Shown here: positions 27,662-36,433 of the stretch, piece after piece
Numbering within the stretch: position 1 is the first letter of the stretch
Layout: each line of letters begins with the position of its first letter
The notes under the pieces: generated by a model
Seen by the model: only the letters and a program-made list of their open reading frames with translations
Databases searched by the model: none
Told to the model about the DNA's origin: nothing
Program-made: the position numbers and the translations under genes
Origin: Gammaproteobacteria bacterium HGW-Gammaproteobacteria-15
GTDB lineage: Bacteria; Pseudomonadota; Gammaproteobacteria; Enterobacterales; Alteromonadaceae
Direction: 5' to 3'
DNA: 64,000 nucleotides
NCBI GenBank assembly: GCA_002840125.1
Contig: PGZF01000001.1
Span: forward strand, 62,001-126,000

Positions 27662-27710
27662 TTTGAGTTTTGAGTTGTGAGTTTTGAGGTATAAGTTTTA
27701 AAGTATGAGC
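27662..27710. repeat. Degenerate 7-bp tandem repeat
   Basis: Seven in-register heptamers: TTTGAGT, TTTGAGT, TGTGAGT, TTTGAGG, TATAAGT, TTTAAAG, TATGAGC. It lies between the three-helix membrane protein and the bioA stop. Confidence 0.75.
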
Positions 27711-27720
27711 ATTGGTCGCT

Positions 27721-28992
27721 TTACACTCCGCTTACCTTGCGCATGGCTGCAGTCAGCTCGCTTAGCTGATCTGGGCGGATAATAAACGGCGGCATTACGT
27801 AAATCAGGTTATTAAACGGCCGGATCCATACCCCCAACTGAACAAACTGCTGCTGCAGTGCACCAACATCTACCTTGTTATGCATCTCCAACACACCTAT
27901 AGCACCCAGCACCCGCACATCTTTTACTAACGGTGATTGGCGGCAGGCGGCCAGCTCCTGCTGTAATTGTGCTTCAATCGTGGCTACCTGCTGCTGCCAG
28001 TCGCCTTGTGCAATCAACGTTAAACTGGCATTGGCCACGGCGCAGGCCAGCGGGTTGGCCATAAAAGTAGGGCCGTGCATTAAACCACCGGCCTGGCTTA
28101 AGCTGATGCCGCGCGCCACTTCATCCGTGCACAGTGTAGCGGCCAGCGTAATATAGCCGCCGCTGAGTGCCTTACCTACACACATAATATCCGGTTGAAT
28201 ACCGGCATGCTCACAGGCAAATAACTTGCCGCTGCGACCAAAGCCGGTGGCAATTTCATCGGCAATCAGCAGCACTTTATATTCATCGCACAAGGCTCTG
28301 GCACGGCGTAAATACTCCGGGTGGTAAAAGCGCATGCCGCCGTAGCCCTGCACTATAGGCTCTAAAATCAGCGCGGCAATGTCGCTGTGTTGTTCTGCCA
28401 ACAGTTGCTGCAGCGGCGCTATATCACTTGGTAAAAATTCGCCGTCAAAGCGGCTTTGTGGTGCCGGCAAAAAGTAATGCTGTGGCAGTAAGGCTGCGAA
28501 CATATCGTGCATACCATCTACCGGATCGCATACCGCCATAGCGGCAAAGGTATCGCCGTGGTAGCCCTTACGCAGGCTGATTAACTTTTGTTTTTGCGGT
28601 GTGCTGCTTGCCAGCCAGTATTGCAGCGCCATTTTAATCGCCACTTCTACTGCGATAGAGCCACTGTCGGCCAAAAACACCTTGGTTAAATTTGGCGGCA
28701 CCATACTCAGCAGTTGTTTACATAAATCAACCGCCGGCTGATGGGTAATACCACCAAACATGACATGCGCCATTTTCCCCAGCTGCGTGGTAACAGCTGC
28801 GTTAAGGGCAGGGTGGTTGTAGCCATGTACCGCCGACCACCAGGATGCGGTGCCGTCAATTAAACGCTGACCATTTTCCAGCACCAGCTCACAGCCTTGT
28901 GCGGCCACCACCGGATACACCGGTAACGGGTTTTGCATTGAGGTGTAGGGGTGCCAGATATGCGTGCGATCAAAAGCCAAATCGATGCTCAT
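27721..28992 (-). CDS. bioA: Adenosylmethionine-8-amino-7-oxononanoate aminotransferase
   Basis: PLP-dependent class III aminotransferase converting KAPA to DAPA with SAM as amino donor, in biotin synthesis. The 423 residues begin with the BioA-typical [13 protein letters not shown], include [16 protein letters not shown] and the PLP lysine K274 in [10 protein letters not shown], and keep the [14 protein letters not shown] motif. It is divergent from bioBFCD, the classic bio layout, sharing a 106-base control region. Confidence 0.97.
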   Translation of the reverse strand: MSIDLAFDRTHIWHPYTSMQNPLPVYPVVAAQGCELVLENGQRLIDGTASWWSAVHGYNHPALNAAVTTQLGKMAHVMFGGITHQPAVDLCKQLLSMVPPNLTKVFLADSGSIAVEVAIKMALQYWLASSTPQKQKLISLRKGYHGDTFAAMAVCDPVDGMHDMFAALLPQHYFLPAPQSRFDGEFLPSDIAPLQQLLAEQHSDIAALILEPIVQGYGGMRFYHPEYLRRARALCDEYKVLLIADEIATGFGRSGKLFACEHAGIQPDIMCVGKALSGGYITLAATLCTDEVARGISLSQAGGLMHGPTFMANPLACAVANASLTLIAQGDWQQQVATIEAQLQQELAACRQSPLVKDVRVLGAIGVLEMHNKVDVGALQQQFVQLGVWIRPFNNLIYVMPPFIIRPDQLSELTAAMRKVSGV

Positions 28993-29029
28993 TATTTAAC
29001 CTGTAGTAAAGTTTTAATTCTGGTCAGCG

Positions 29030-29057
29030 TTGACAACGCGAAGGTGGCGGTTAGACT
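29030..29057 (+). promoter_or_regulatory. Promoter of bioBFCD with a palindrome over the -35
   Basis: TTGACA, 16-base spacer, TAGACT. The -35 is embedded in GCGTTGACAACGC (29027-29039), an inverted repeat with 6-bp arms. A canonical BirA operator (TTGTAAACC-type) is not visible in the bioA-bioB gap. Confidence 0.65.
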
Positions 29058-29098
29058 AGCCGAAAACACCTTTAACCTCAATTTAAACAGGGATTTTT

Positions 29099-30139
29099 AT
29101 GCAGGCTGTTGTCCGCCACAACTGGACCCTCGCGCAGGTCAATGCACTTTATGCGCTGCCATTTAACGATTTATTGTTTCAGGCGCAAACGGTACACCGC
29201 CAGCACTTTAAACCGAATGAAGTACAGGTAAGCACCTTATTGTCGATTAAAACCGGTGCCTGCGCGGAAGACTGCAAATATTGCCCGCAAAGCGGCCACT
29301 ACAATACCGGGCTGGAACGCGAGCGCCTGCTGGAAGTAGAAAAGGTATTAACCCAGGCCAAAGCCGCTAAAGATAAAGGCGCCAGCCGTTTTTGTATGGG
29401 CGCTGCCTGGACCAACCCGAAGCAGCGCGATATGCCGTACATTATTGAAATGGTGCAGGGCGTAAAAGCCATGGGGCTGGAAACCTGTATGACACTGGGC
29501 ATGTTAACCGGTGAACAGGCGCAAACCCTGGCCGGTGCCGGGCTGGATTACTACAACCACAACCTGGATACCTCGCCGGAGTTTTATGGCGAAATTATCA
29601 CTACCCGCACCTATCAGGACCGCTTAGATACCTTAAGCCATGTGCGCGATGCCGGTATGAAAGTATGCTGCGGCGGTATTTTGGGTATGGGCGAGAGCGC
29701 CAATGATCGCTCGGCGCTGTTAATGCAGCTGGCTAATTTACCGGAGCATCCGGAGAGTGTACCGATTAATATGCTGGTAAAAGTTGCTGGTACACCGCTG
29801 GAAAATGTTGACGATTTAGACGCCTTTGAGTTTATCCGCACTATTGCGGTGGCGCGCATTATGTTGCCGCAAAGCCATGTACGCTTATCGGCCGGCCGCT
29901 CGCGGATGAACGAGCAAATGCAGGCGCTGTGTTTCTTTGCCGGGGCTAATTCTATTTTCTACGGCGATAAATTGCTGACCACCGATAACCCGGAAGCCGA
30001 TGCCGACATGCAACTGTTTGCCAAACTGGGCATTACGCCGGAGCAGCGCCACGGTGTATCCGACGAAGCGCATGAACTGGCGCTGGCCGATGCGATAAAA
30101 GAGCAGGCTAACCCGCAGCTGTTTCACGCGGCACAGTAA
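29099..30139 (+). CDS. bioB: Biotin synthase
   Basis: Radical-SAM enzyme inserting sulfur into dethiobiotin. The 346 residues contain the C55-x3-C59-x2-C62 cluster ligands ([12 protein letters not shown]), the characteristic [13 protein letters not shown] and the [2Fe-2S] binding region around CMTLGML and [19 protein letters not shown] supplies the Arg ligand. It leads the bioB-F-C-D operon; bioF starts three bases after its stop. Confidence 0.98.
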   Translation: MQAVVRHNWTLAQVNALYALPFNDLLFQAQTVHRQHFKPNEVQVSTLLSIKTGACAEDCKYCPQSGHYNTGLERERLLEVEKVLTQAKAAKDKGASRFCMGAAWTNPKQRDMPYIIEMVQGVKAMGLETCMTLGMLTGEQAQTLAGAGLDYYNHNLDTSPEFYGEIITTRTYQDRLDTLSHVRDAGMKVCCGGILGMGESANDRSALLMQLANLPEHPESVPINMLVKVAGTPLENVDDLDAFEFIRTIAVARIMLPQSHVRLSAGRSRMNEQMQALCFFAGANSIFYGDKLLTTDNPEADADMQLFAKLGITPEQRHGVSDEAHELALADAIKEQANPQLFHAAQ

Positions 30140-30141
30140 AG

Positions 30142-31293
30142 ATGTTACAAGCCAGGCTGGCACAGTTAAGCCAGGCGCTTGAGCAGCGTGCAGCCCAGCA
30201 GCTACTGCGCCGCCCGGTAACGCTGGACAGCTACAACGGCAGGCTGGTAATTGTAGCCGGTAAAAGTTACCTCAATTTTTGCGGCAATGACTATCTGGAT
30301 CTTGCCACAGCGCCACAGGTACTGCAGGCGTATGCCGATGGCGCAGCACAGTTTGGCGCAGGCAGCAGCGGCTCGCCACTGGTTACCGGCCAGCATGCGG
30401 TGCATCAGCAGCTGAGCGACAGCATAGCCGATTGGCTGGGGGTAGAGCGGGTATTGCTGTTTTCCTCCGGCTTTGCTGCCAACCAGGCCATGCTGCTGAC
30501 GTTAAGCAGCAAAAACGACACCCTGCTACTGGATAAGCTTAGCCATGCCTCATTAATTGATGCTGCACTGCACAGTGAAGCCAGCTTAAAGCGCTTTGCC
30601 CACAATGATGTTGCTGCCTTGCAGAACCTGCTTAGCCAGGTAAGCCAGCCGATGGTGGTGACAGAGGGGGTGTTTAGTATGGATGGCGACAGCCCCGACT
30701 TAACTGCCATGTTAACGCTGTGCCGGCGCTACCACGCACCGCTGCTGCTGGATGATGCCCATGGCTTGGGCCTGTTGGGGCCACAGGGCAGAGGCACTGC
30801 TGCGGCACAGGGCATTGCGCAAAGTGAGCTGTTTTGCACCATGGCCAACTTTGGTAAAGCATTGGGCACCGGCGGCGCTTTTATCGGCGGCAGTAAAACC
30901 GTGATTGATTATATCGAACAGTTTGGCCGGCATTATATTTACAGCACAGCGTTGCCACCGCCGCTGTGTGCGGCCGTATTAAAAAGCATTCAGTTGTGCC
31001 GTGCCGATAACTGGCGGCGCGACAAACTACACAGCAATATTGCCTTATTTCGCCGCCTGGGAGCCGATCTGGGGCTGCTTAATTCGCAAAGCGCCATTCA
31101 GGGCGTGGTGCTGGTCAGCAGTGAGCGCGCTTTGGCCGTTAGCAACCAATTAAAACAACAGGGCATTTGGCTTAGCGCCATTCGCCCGCCAACAGTACCA
31201 CAGGGCAGTGCCCGTTTACGTATTACGCTAAGTGCAGCGCACACGGCAGAAGATATTACACTGTTGCTGCAACAATTAAGGCAGGTGCTATGA
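30142..31293 (+). CDS. bioF: 8-amino-7-oxononanoate synthase
   Basis: PLP alpha-oxoamine synthase condensing pimeloyl-ACP with alanine to KAPA. The 383 residues show FCGNDYLDLA, GSGSPLVTGQH-like substrate loops, LLDDAHGLGLLGPQGRG and the PLP lysine K239 in FGKALGTGGAF. Its stop overlaps the bioC start (ATGA), indicating translational coupling. Confidence 0.97.
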   Translation: MLQARLAQLSQALEQRAAQQLLRRPVTLDSYNGRLVIVAGKSYLNFCGNDYLDLATAPQVLQAYADGAAQFGAGSSGSPLVTGQHAVHQQLSDSIADWLGVERVLLFSSGFAANQAMLLTLSSKNDTLLLDKLSHASLIDAALHSEASLKRFAHNDVAALQNLLSQVSQPMVVTEGVFSMDGDSPDLTAMLTLCRRYHAPLLLDDAHGLGLLGPQGRGTAAAQGIAQSELFCTMANFGKALGTGGAFIGGSKTVIDYIEQFGRHYIYSTALPPPLCAAVLKSIQLCRADNWRRDKLHSNIALFRRLGADLGLLNSQSAIQGVVLVSSERALAVSNQLKQQGIWLSAIRPPTVPQGSARLRITLSAAHTAEDITLLLQQLRQVL

Positions 31294-32099
31294 CAGCAGT
31301 TAGCGCTGAAACCACGCAGGGCTTTATCCGCCAGGTGGCGCACAGCTTTGGTAAAGCCTGCGACAGTTATTTACCGGCGGCCCGGCTGCAGCAACAGGTG
31401 GCACTGGATGCATTGGCATTGCTGCCGGCAAACAAACAGGGCCATTTACTCGATTTAGGCTGTGGCCCGGGCTGGATCCATCCGCGTTTTGTGTCTTATT
31501 GCAGCCAGTTTACCGCAGCAGATTTAAGCGCCGGTATGCTGGCTAAAGCGGCAACTCAGCAGTTAGCCCCACACTTAACTACAAACTACGTGCAAGCCGA
31601 TGCACAGCAATTGCCATTGGCGGCGCAAAATGTTGATAAGCTGTTTTCCAGCTTAATGTTGCAGTGGTGCGCCAAGCCGGCTGCAGTATTTGCTGAAATA
31701 GACCGCGTACTGGCGCCCGGCGGCCGGGTAGTGCTGACCACGCTGGTCGATGGTACCCTGGCCGAACTGAAACAGGCATTTGCCAGTGTTGATACATTGC
31801 CGCATGTAAACCGCTTTTTACCTGCCGCCGCTGTGATTGCGGCCGCTGAGTCTGTCAGCGCTATTAACTGGCAGTTTGAACAACGCTGTTACCCGCTGTT
31901 TTATCCGGATGTTATCAGCCTGGCGCGCGAGCTAAAAGCACTGGGTGCCAATCAGGTTGCCGGCCGGCAAAGCCGCGGTTTAACCGGCAAGGGTTACTGG
32001 CAAAATCTGGCCGCTGCTTATGACAGCAATCGCACCGCCCTGGGTTTACCGGCCAGTTATCAGGTGTTGATTATCAGCGGGTATAAAAATGCCAATTAA
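31290..32099 (+). CDS. bioC: Malonyl-ACP O-methyltransferase
   Basis: SAM-dependent methyltransferase that caps malonyl-ACP so it can enter fatty-acid elongation and become pimeloyl-ACP methyl ester. The 269 residues carry motif I LLDLGCGPG (53-61) and the class I methyltransferase layout, with FSSLMLQWC at motif IV-V typical of BioC. It overlaps bioF by 4 bases and bioD by 11. The bioH-type esterase partner is not in this window. Confidence 0.94.
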   Translation: MTAVSAETTQGFIRQVAHSFGKACDSYLPAARLQQQVALDALALLPANKQGHLLDLGCGPGWIHPRFVSYCSQFTAADLSAGMLAKAATQQLAPHLTTNYVQADAQQLPLAAQNVDKLFSSLMLQWCAKPAAVFAEIDRVLAPGGRVVLTTLVDGTLAELKQAFASVDTLPHVNRFLPAAAVIAAAESVSAINWQFEQRCYPLFYPDVISLARELKALGANQVAGRQSRGLTGKGYWQNLAAAYDSNRTALGLPASYQVLIISGYKNAN

Positions 32100-32787
32100 C
32101 CGCTGCTTTATTACCGCTACCGATACGGATGCCGGTAAAACCTATGTCAGTGTTATGTTGCTGCAGGGCTTTAAAGCGCTTGGCAGCGTAGCGGTAGGCG
32201 TAAAGCCAATAGCAGCGGGGGCTGACGGGCAAGGTCGCAATGGTGACGCGTTACTGTTGCAGCGTCATTCTGGTATCGCGTTACCCTATAAAGTGATAAA
32301 CCCAATTTGCTATCAGGCGCCGGTGGCACCGCATTTGGCCGCTGTGGCTGAGCAAACCCCGATTGATGAAGCCGAACTTAATAACGCTTTGGCGCGCTGG
32401 CAACAGTTGCCGTTGCAACAGTTATTAATTGAAGGCGCCGGTGGTTGGTTATTGCCGATAAATAATCAGCGTTATCTGGCCGACTGGGTGGCCGATAAGC
32501 AGTTACCGGTGGTGCTGGTAGTAGGGATGAAACTGGGCTGTTTAAACCATGCCATGCTAACGGTACGTGAAATTGAGCGCAGTGGCTGCCGGCTGCTGGG
32601 CTGGGTAGCAAATTGTATTGATCCGCAAATGGCGTTACTTGAGCAAAATATTGCCGATTTACGCCAGCGTATCGCTGCGCCTTGTTTAGGTGTAGTACCT
32701 TTTGCGCCGGACCCGGCGCAGTATCAGCATCTGGCAATAGAGCTGGCGACACAACTTTGCACCAACGCCGGTTACAACACCCGATAA
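32089..32787 (+). CDS. bioD: Dethiobiotin synthetase
   Basis: ATP-dependent enzyme closing the ureido ring of dethiobiotin. The 232 residues begin with the P-loop region CFITATDTDAGKTYVSVML and have LLIEGAGGWLLP, the strand that binds substrate. It is the last gene of bioBFCD and overlaps bioC by 11 bases. Confidence 0.96.
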   Translation: MPINRCFITATDTDAGKTYVSVMLLQGFKALGSVAVGVKPIAAGADGQGRNGDALLLQRHSGIALPYKVINPICYQAPVAPHLAAVAEQTPIDEAELNNALARWQQLPLQQLLIEGAGGWLLPINNQRYLADWVADKQLPVVLVVGMKLGCLNHAMLTVREIERSGCRLLGWVANCIDPQMALLEQNIADLRQRIAAPCLGVVPFAPDPAQYQHLAIELATQLCTNAGYNTR

Positions 32788-32894
32788 GCTCGCCACAGCA
32801 ACTCGCTACCGCTTGCGCGTCCGCTCAGACACTCTGTGTCGACTGATCGGGTATTCTAACCTCTGAGTCTCAGCAGTTGATGATGGTTATTGCG

Positions 32895-33596
32895 TTACAA
32901 CAAAAACTCAGCTAAATCGCTATTTTCTGCCAGTGGCGTTTTATTACCGCCGACAAACAGATAACCGCCGCCTGTACCGAGCAAGGTCAGGTTGTTACCA
33001 CTGCGTTTTAGTGCTGTACCTTCGGGCAGGGCAATAATCGGCGTGGCAGGATGCAGCTGCATAAACTCAACTAAGCGCATATCGCGGGTTTCACCGTGAA
33101 AACCCTCCGGTTTATAGTCGGTGTAATGCGGGTTTAATTGCAGCGGTAACAGGTTTAGCGCATTAAAAGAAGCTGGTTCAATGATGGGCATATCGTTGGT
33201 AGTGCGAATGGTTGCACCAGCGATATTTGAGCCGGCACTCCAGCCTATATAGGGCACACCTTCGGTTACGCGTTTCTTGATTAATTGCACTATATCCTGT
33301 TGATATAACTGATAAAGCAGGTGAAAGGTATTACCGCCACCTACTGCAATAGCCTGAGCTTGCACCACTGCCTGGCGTGCGTCAGCAAACTGGTGAATAC
33401 TGCGCACCTTAATGCCCTGTGGCGCCAGTGCCTGCTGTACAGTTGCCAGATAGTCGTCGTAGTTAATGCTGACGCCGGCGTAAGGAATAAACAGCAATTC
33501 CTCTACACCGCGTAAGTGCTGCGTGATCCACGCCATATATGGGGCCAGATAAGCGCTGTTATTAGCGCGCGAACTGCTAAGTAGTAATAATTGCAT
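32895..33596 (-). CDS. pepE: Peptidase E, alpha-aspartyl dipeptidase
   Basis: Cytoplasmic serine peptidase (family S51) cleaving Asp-X dipeptides. With the start at 33596 (AGGAG 6 bases upstream) the product is 233 residues, close to E. coli PepE (229), and the catalytic triad aligns: S120 in GWSAGSN, D135 in RTTNDMP, H157 in LNPHYTD. The frame stays open 178 codons further upstream across htpX, but that part is antisense to htpX and has no family match. It is divergent from htpX. Confidence 0.95.
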   Translation of the reverse strand: MQLLLLSSSRANNSAYLAPYMAWITQHLRGVEELLFIPYAGVSINYDDYLATVQQALAPQGIKVRSIHQFADARQAVVQAQAIAVGGGNTFHLLYQLYQQDIVQLIKKRVTEGVPYIGWSAGSNIAGATIRTTNDMPIIEPASFNALNLLPLQLNPHYTDYKPEGFHGETRDMRLVEFMQLHPATPIIALPEGTALKRSGNNLTLLGTGGGYLFVGGNKTPLAENSDLAEFLL

Positions 33597-33680
33597 GGCT
33601 AACTCCTTCATGTTGAAGCCATTGTAGCCAAATGCACTACGGCAGACACCTTTTCTTACAAATAATCCGCGTTGTTTAAA

Positions 33681-33707
33681 TTGAAAATGGCCTCCAAAGC
33701 CATATAT
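33681..33707 (+). promoter_or_regulatory. Sigma-32-like heat-shock promoter of htpX
   Basis: TTGAAA, a 13-base spacer and CCATATAT resemble the heat-shock consensus CTTGAAA-N11/16-CCCCATNT. It lies 32 bases before the htpX ATG; htpX is a heat- and envelope-stress gene in E. coli. Confidence 0.55.
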
Positions 33708-33738
33708 TACGTGCAGTAAACCAATTGAGGAATGCAGT

Positions 33739-34602
33739 ATGAAAAGAGTCTTTTTATTTTTAGCCACCAACCTGGCGGTTATTCTGGTGCTGAGCATAGT
33801 GCTCAATATCGTATTCAGTTTCCTCGGCGTGGATCGCAGCAGCATTGGCGGCTTACTGGTATTTGCTGCAGTGTTTGGTTTTGGCGGCTCTTTTATATCC
33901 CTGGCTATGTCAAAGTGGATGGCAAAACGTTCTACCGGTGCAGTGGTAATAGAGCAGCCACGCAATGCTACCGAACAATGGCTAATGACTACCGTAGCGC
34001 GCCAGGCCAAAGCCGCCGGTATTGGTATGCCGGAAGTGGCCGTGTACGACTCGCCGGAAATGAACGCCTTTGCTACCGGCATGAACCGCAATAATGCTTT
34101 GGTTGCCGTAAGCACCGGTTTGCTGCGCAATATGCGCGAAGATGAAGTAGAAGCGGTGTTGGCGCACGAAGTGTCGCATATTGCTAACGGCGATATGGTG
34201 ACGCTGACGCTTATTCAGGGCGTGGTAAACACCTTTGTAATCTTCCTTGCCCGTTTGGTTGCCGGCATGCTGAACAATAACGGTAATAATAATCAGGGTG
34301 GCGGTATCGCCTATTTTGCCACAGTAATAGTGCTGGAAATGGTATTTGGCGTACTGGCCAGTATTATCGTGATGTGGTTTTCGCGCCAGCGCGAATACCG
34401 GGCCGATGCCGGTGCCGCTAAGCTTGAAGGCGGGCCGAATAAAATGATCGCTGCACTGGAACGGTTAAAGCATAACCACGAAAGCCGCCTGGAAGGCAGT
34501 ATGATGGCGTTTGGCATTGCCGGCGGTGCCGCTAAATCTGAGCTGTTTTTAAGCCACCCGCCGCTGGAAAAACGTATTGCAGCACTGCGCGGACGTTTTT
34601 AA
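33739..34602 (+). CDS. htpX: Heat-shock membrane metalloprotease HtpX
   Basis: Inner-membrane M48 zinc protease that works with FtsH in membrane-protein quality control. The 287 residues have two N-terminal helices (4-25 and 36-57), the zinc motif H143-E-x2-H147 ([12 protein letters not shown]), two further helices (about 155-175 and 192-214) and the third-ligand region [13 protein letters not shown]. Length and layout equal E. coli HtpX. A sigma-32-like promoter lies upstream. Confidence 0.97.
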   Translation: MKRVFLFLATNLAVILVLSIVLNIVFSFLGVDRSSIGGLLVFAAVFGFGGSFISLAMSKWMAKRSTGAVVIEQPRNATEQWLMTTVARQAKAAGIGMPEVAVYDSPEMNAFATGMNRNNALVAVSTGLLRNMREDEVEAVLAHEVSHIANGDMVTLTLIQGVVNTFVIFLARLVAGMLNNNGNNNQGGGIAYFATVIVLEMVFGVLASIIVMWFSRQREYRADAGAAKLEGGPNKMIAALERLKHNHESRLEGSMMAFGIAGGAAKSELFLSHPPLEKRIAALRGRF

Positions 34603-34620
34603 GTAGTAGCTGGTAAAAAC

Positions 34621-34646
34621 AAAACGGGGCTTTATGCCCCGTTTTT
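34621..34646. terminator. Terminator between htpX and yjdM
   Basis: AAAACGGGGC / GCCCCGTTTT with a 5-base loop and T/A tails on both sides, serving both converging genes. Confidence 0.9.
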
Positions 34647-34652
34647 GTTTTC

Positions 34653-34994
34653 TTAGTCTTGTACTTTACGGACAAACTCCGACTTTAAGCTCATAGCACC
34701 AAAGCCATCAATTTTGCAGTCGATATCATGATCGCCCTCTACCAGGCGGATATTTTTCACCTTAGTGCCAATTTTTACTACTGAGGATGACCCCTTTACT
34801 TTTAAATCTTTGATCACGGTAACGGTATCGCCATCTTGCAGCACATTGCCGGCGCTATCGCGAATTTGTTTACTGTCGGTAGTATCAGCCGCTGTAGCAG
34901 ACCATTCATGGCCGCATTCCGGGCAGATCAGCAAAGCGCCGTCTTCATAGGTGTAAGCAGACTGGCATTTAGGGCAGGCGGGTAATGTACTCAT
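34653..34994 (-). CDS. yjdM: YjdM/PhnA-family zinc-ribbon protein
   Basis: Small cytoplasmic protein once named PhnA; its role is unclear and it is not phosphonoacetate hydrolase. With ATG 34994 (AGGA upstream) the product is 113 residues: an N-terminal zinc ribbon with CPKC (near 8-11) and CPEC (near 25-28), then the conserved domain [19 protein letters not shown] and [19 protein letters not shown], nearly identical to E. coli YjdM there. Confidence 0.94.
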   Translation of the reverse strand: MSTLPACPKCQSAYTYEDGALLICPECGHEWSATAADTTDSKQIRDSAGNVLQDGDTVTVIKDLKVKGSSSVVKIGTKVKNIRLVEGDHDIDCKIDGFGAMSLKSEFVRKVQD

Positions 34995-35159
34995 AGCAGG
35001 GTTCCTGAAACGGCGCTTAAGCGCAAAAACGCGCATTATACCTCAGGCCGGTACGATGGTGACACTATTGATCCTTTGAATAGCGGCAATAGCCGAACAA
35101 TACTGCTATCAAGCTGTGATTTTGCTAAGGTAAGCAAAAAATAACTGTACGGAGTGGCT

Positions 35160-36302
35160 ATGCTACAAACTATGTTACCGGCACCGAAAATAGACGCTTT
35201 TTTACCACCACGCCGCATTTTAATGGGGCCGGGGCCATCTGATGTGCACCCTCAGGTGTTGGCCGCCCAGGCCCGGCCAACAGTTGGCCATTTGGATCCG
35301 CTGTTTATTGGCATGATGGATGAGTTAAAGCAGCTGCTGCAGTATGCCTTTCAAACCAAAAACGACATGACACTGGCAGTATCCGCGCCCGGCAGTGCCG
35401 GTATGGAAACCTGCTTTGTGAATCTGTTAGAGCCAGGTGATACGGTAGTAGTGTGCCGTAACGGCGTATTTGGCGAGCGGATGCGCCAAAACGTTGAGCG
35501 CTGTGGTGCCACAGCAATCACTGTTGATAATGTCTGGGGCGAGCCGGTAGACCCAACTGCAGTGGAAGCAGCATTAAAAGCCAACCCGCAGGCCAAGTAT
35601 CTGGCCTTTGTGCATGCTGAAACTTCAACCGGCGCCTTGTCGGATGCGAAGACCCTGTGCGCTCTGGCGCAGCAATATGACTGTTTATCCATTGTTGATG
35701 CCGTTACCTCATTGGGCGGCGTTGAGTTGCGGGTAGATGACTGGGGTATCGATGCCATTTATTCTGGCAGTCAGAAGTGTTTATCTTGTGTGCCGGGTTT
35801 ATCGCCGGTGTCATTTTCGCCCAAAGCGGTTGAGCGCATTAAAGCGCGCACGCGGCCGGTACAAAGCTGGTTTTTAGATCAAAGCCTGGTTATGAGCTAC
35901 TGGAGTGGTGGCGCCAAACGCAGTTATCACCACACGGCACCGGTCAACGCCCTGTATGCACTGCATGAATCGCTGCGCTTGCTGACCGGCGAAGGGCTGG
36001 AGCAAAGCTGGCAGCGCCATAAGCAAATGCATGAACTGCTAAAACAAGGTTTAACGAATTTGGGGTTGGAGTTTGTGGTGGCAGAGCCGTACCGCCTGCC
36101 GCAGCTGAACAGTGTGTATATTCCGCAGGGCGTCGATGATGCCGCAGTGCGTAAACAGTTGCTGGCACAATATAATCTGGAAATAGGTGCCGGCCTGGGT
36201 GAGCTGGCGGGTAAAACCTGGCGTATCGGCCTGATGGGGTATGCGGCCCGGCGCGAAAATATCGCACTGTGTATCAAAGCGTTAGAGGATGTTCTGGCGT
36301 AG
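35160..36302 (+). CDS. Class V aminotransferase (alanine/serine-glyoxylate type)
   Basis: PLP enzyme related to human AGXT and bacterial serine-glyoxylate aminotransferase. The 380 residues include the entry MGPGPSDVHPQVLAAQARPT, the substrate loop VSAPGSAGMETC, IVDAVTSLGG and the PLP lysine K206 in YSGSQKCLSCVPG. The C-terminal IGAGLGELAGKTWRIGLMG is typical. ATG 35160 (CGGAG upstream) is chosen over a GTG two codons earlier. Whether alanine or serine is the donor cannot be told from sequence. Confidence 0.9.
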   Translation: MLQTMLPAPKIDAFLPPRRILMGPGPSDVHPQVLAAQARPTVGHLDPLFIGMMDELKQLLQYAFQTKNDMTLAVSAPGSAGMETCFVNLLEPGDTVVVCRNGVFGERMRQNVERCGATAITVDNVWGEPVDPTAVEAALKANPQAKYLAFVHAETSTGALSDAKTLCALAQQYDCLSIVDAVTSLGGVELRVDDWGIDAIYSGSQKCLSCVPGLSPVSFSPKAVERIKARTRPVQSWFLDQSLVMSYWSGGAKRSYHHTAPVNALYALHESLRLLTGEGLEQSWQRHKQMHELLKQGLTNLGLEFVVAEPYRLPQLNSVYIPQGVDDAAVRKQLLAQYNLEIGAGLGELAGKTWRIGLMGYAARRENIALCIKALEDVLA

Positions 36303-36433
36303 TTTATTGGCTAATCATGCCTTGTGGTTATTTGGTCGTTTTTGTTTGGCGCGTTTTGCTGCTTCTGCTAAGTTGAAGCACAAAATAAACATAACGAAGC
36401 CACTCAATTAAGTTAAATAGGCACGAGGCCATA

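Noticed and set aside
33597-34130. Long minus-strand open frame continuing upstream of pepE across htpX
   Set aside because: It is antisense to a clear htpX gene, has no family match, and the pepE start at 33596 has a ribosome-binding site and gives the family length.
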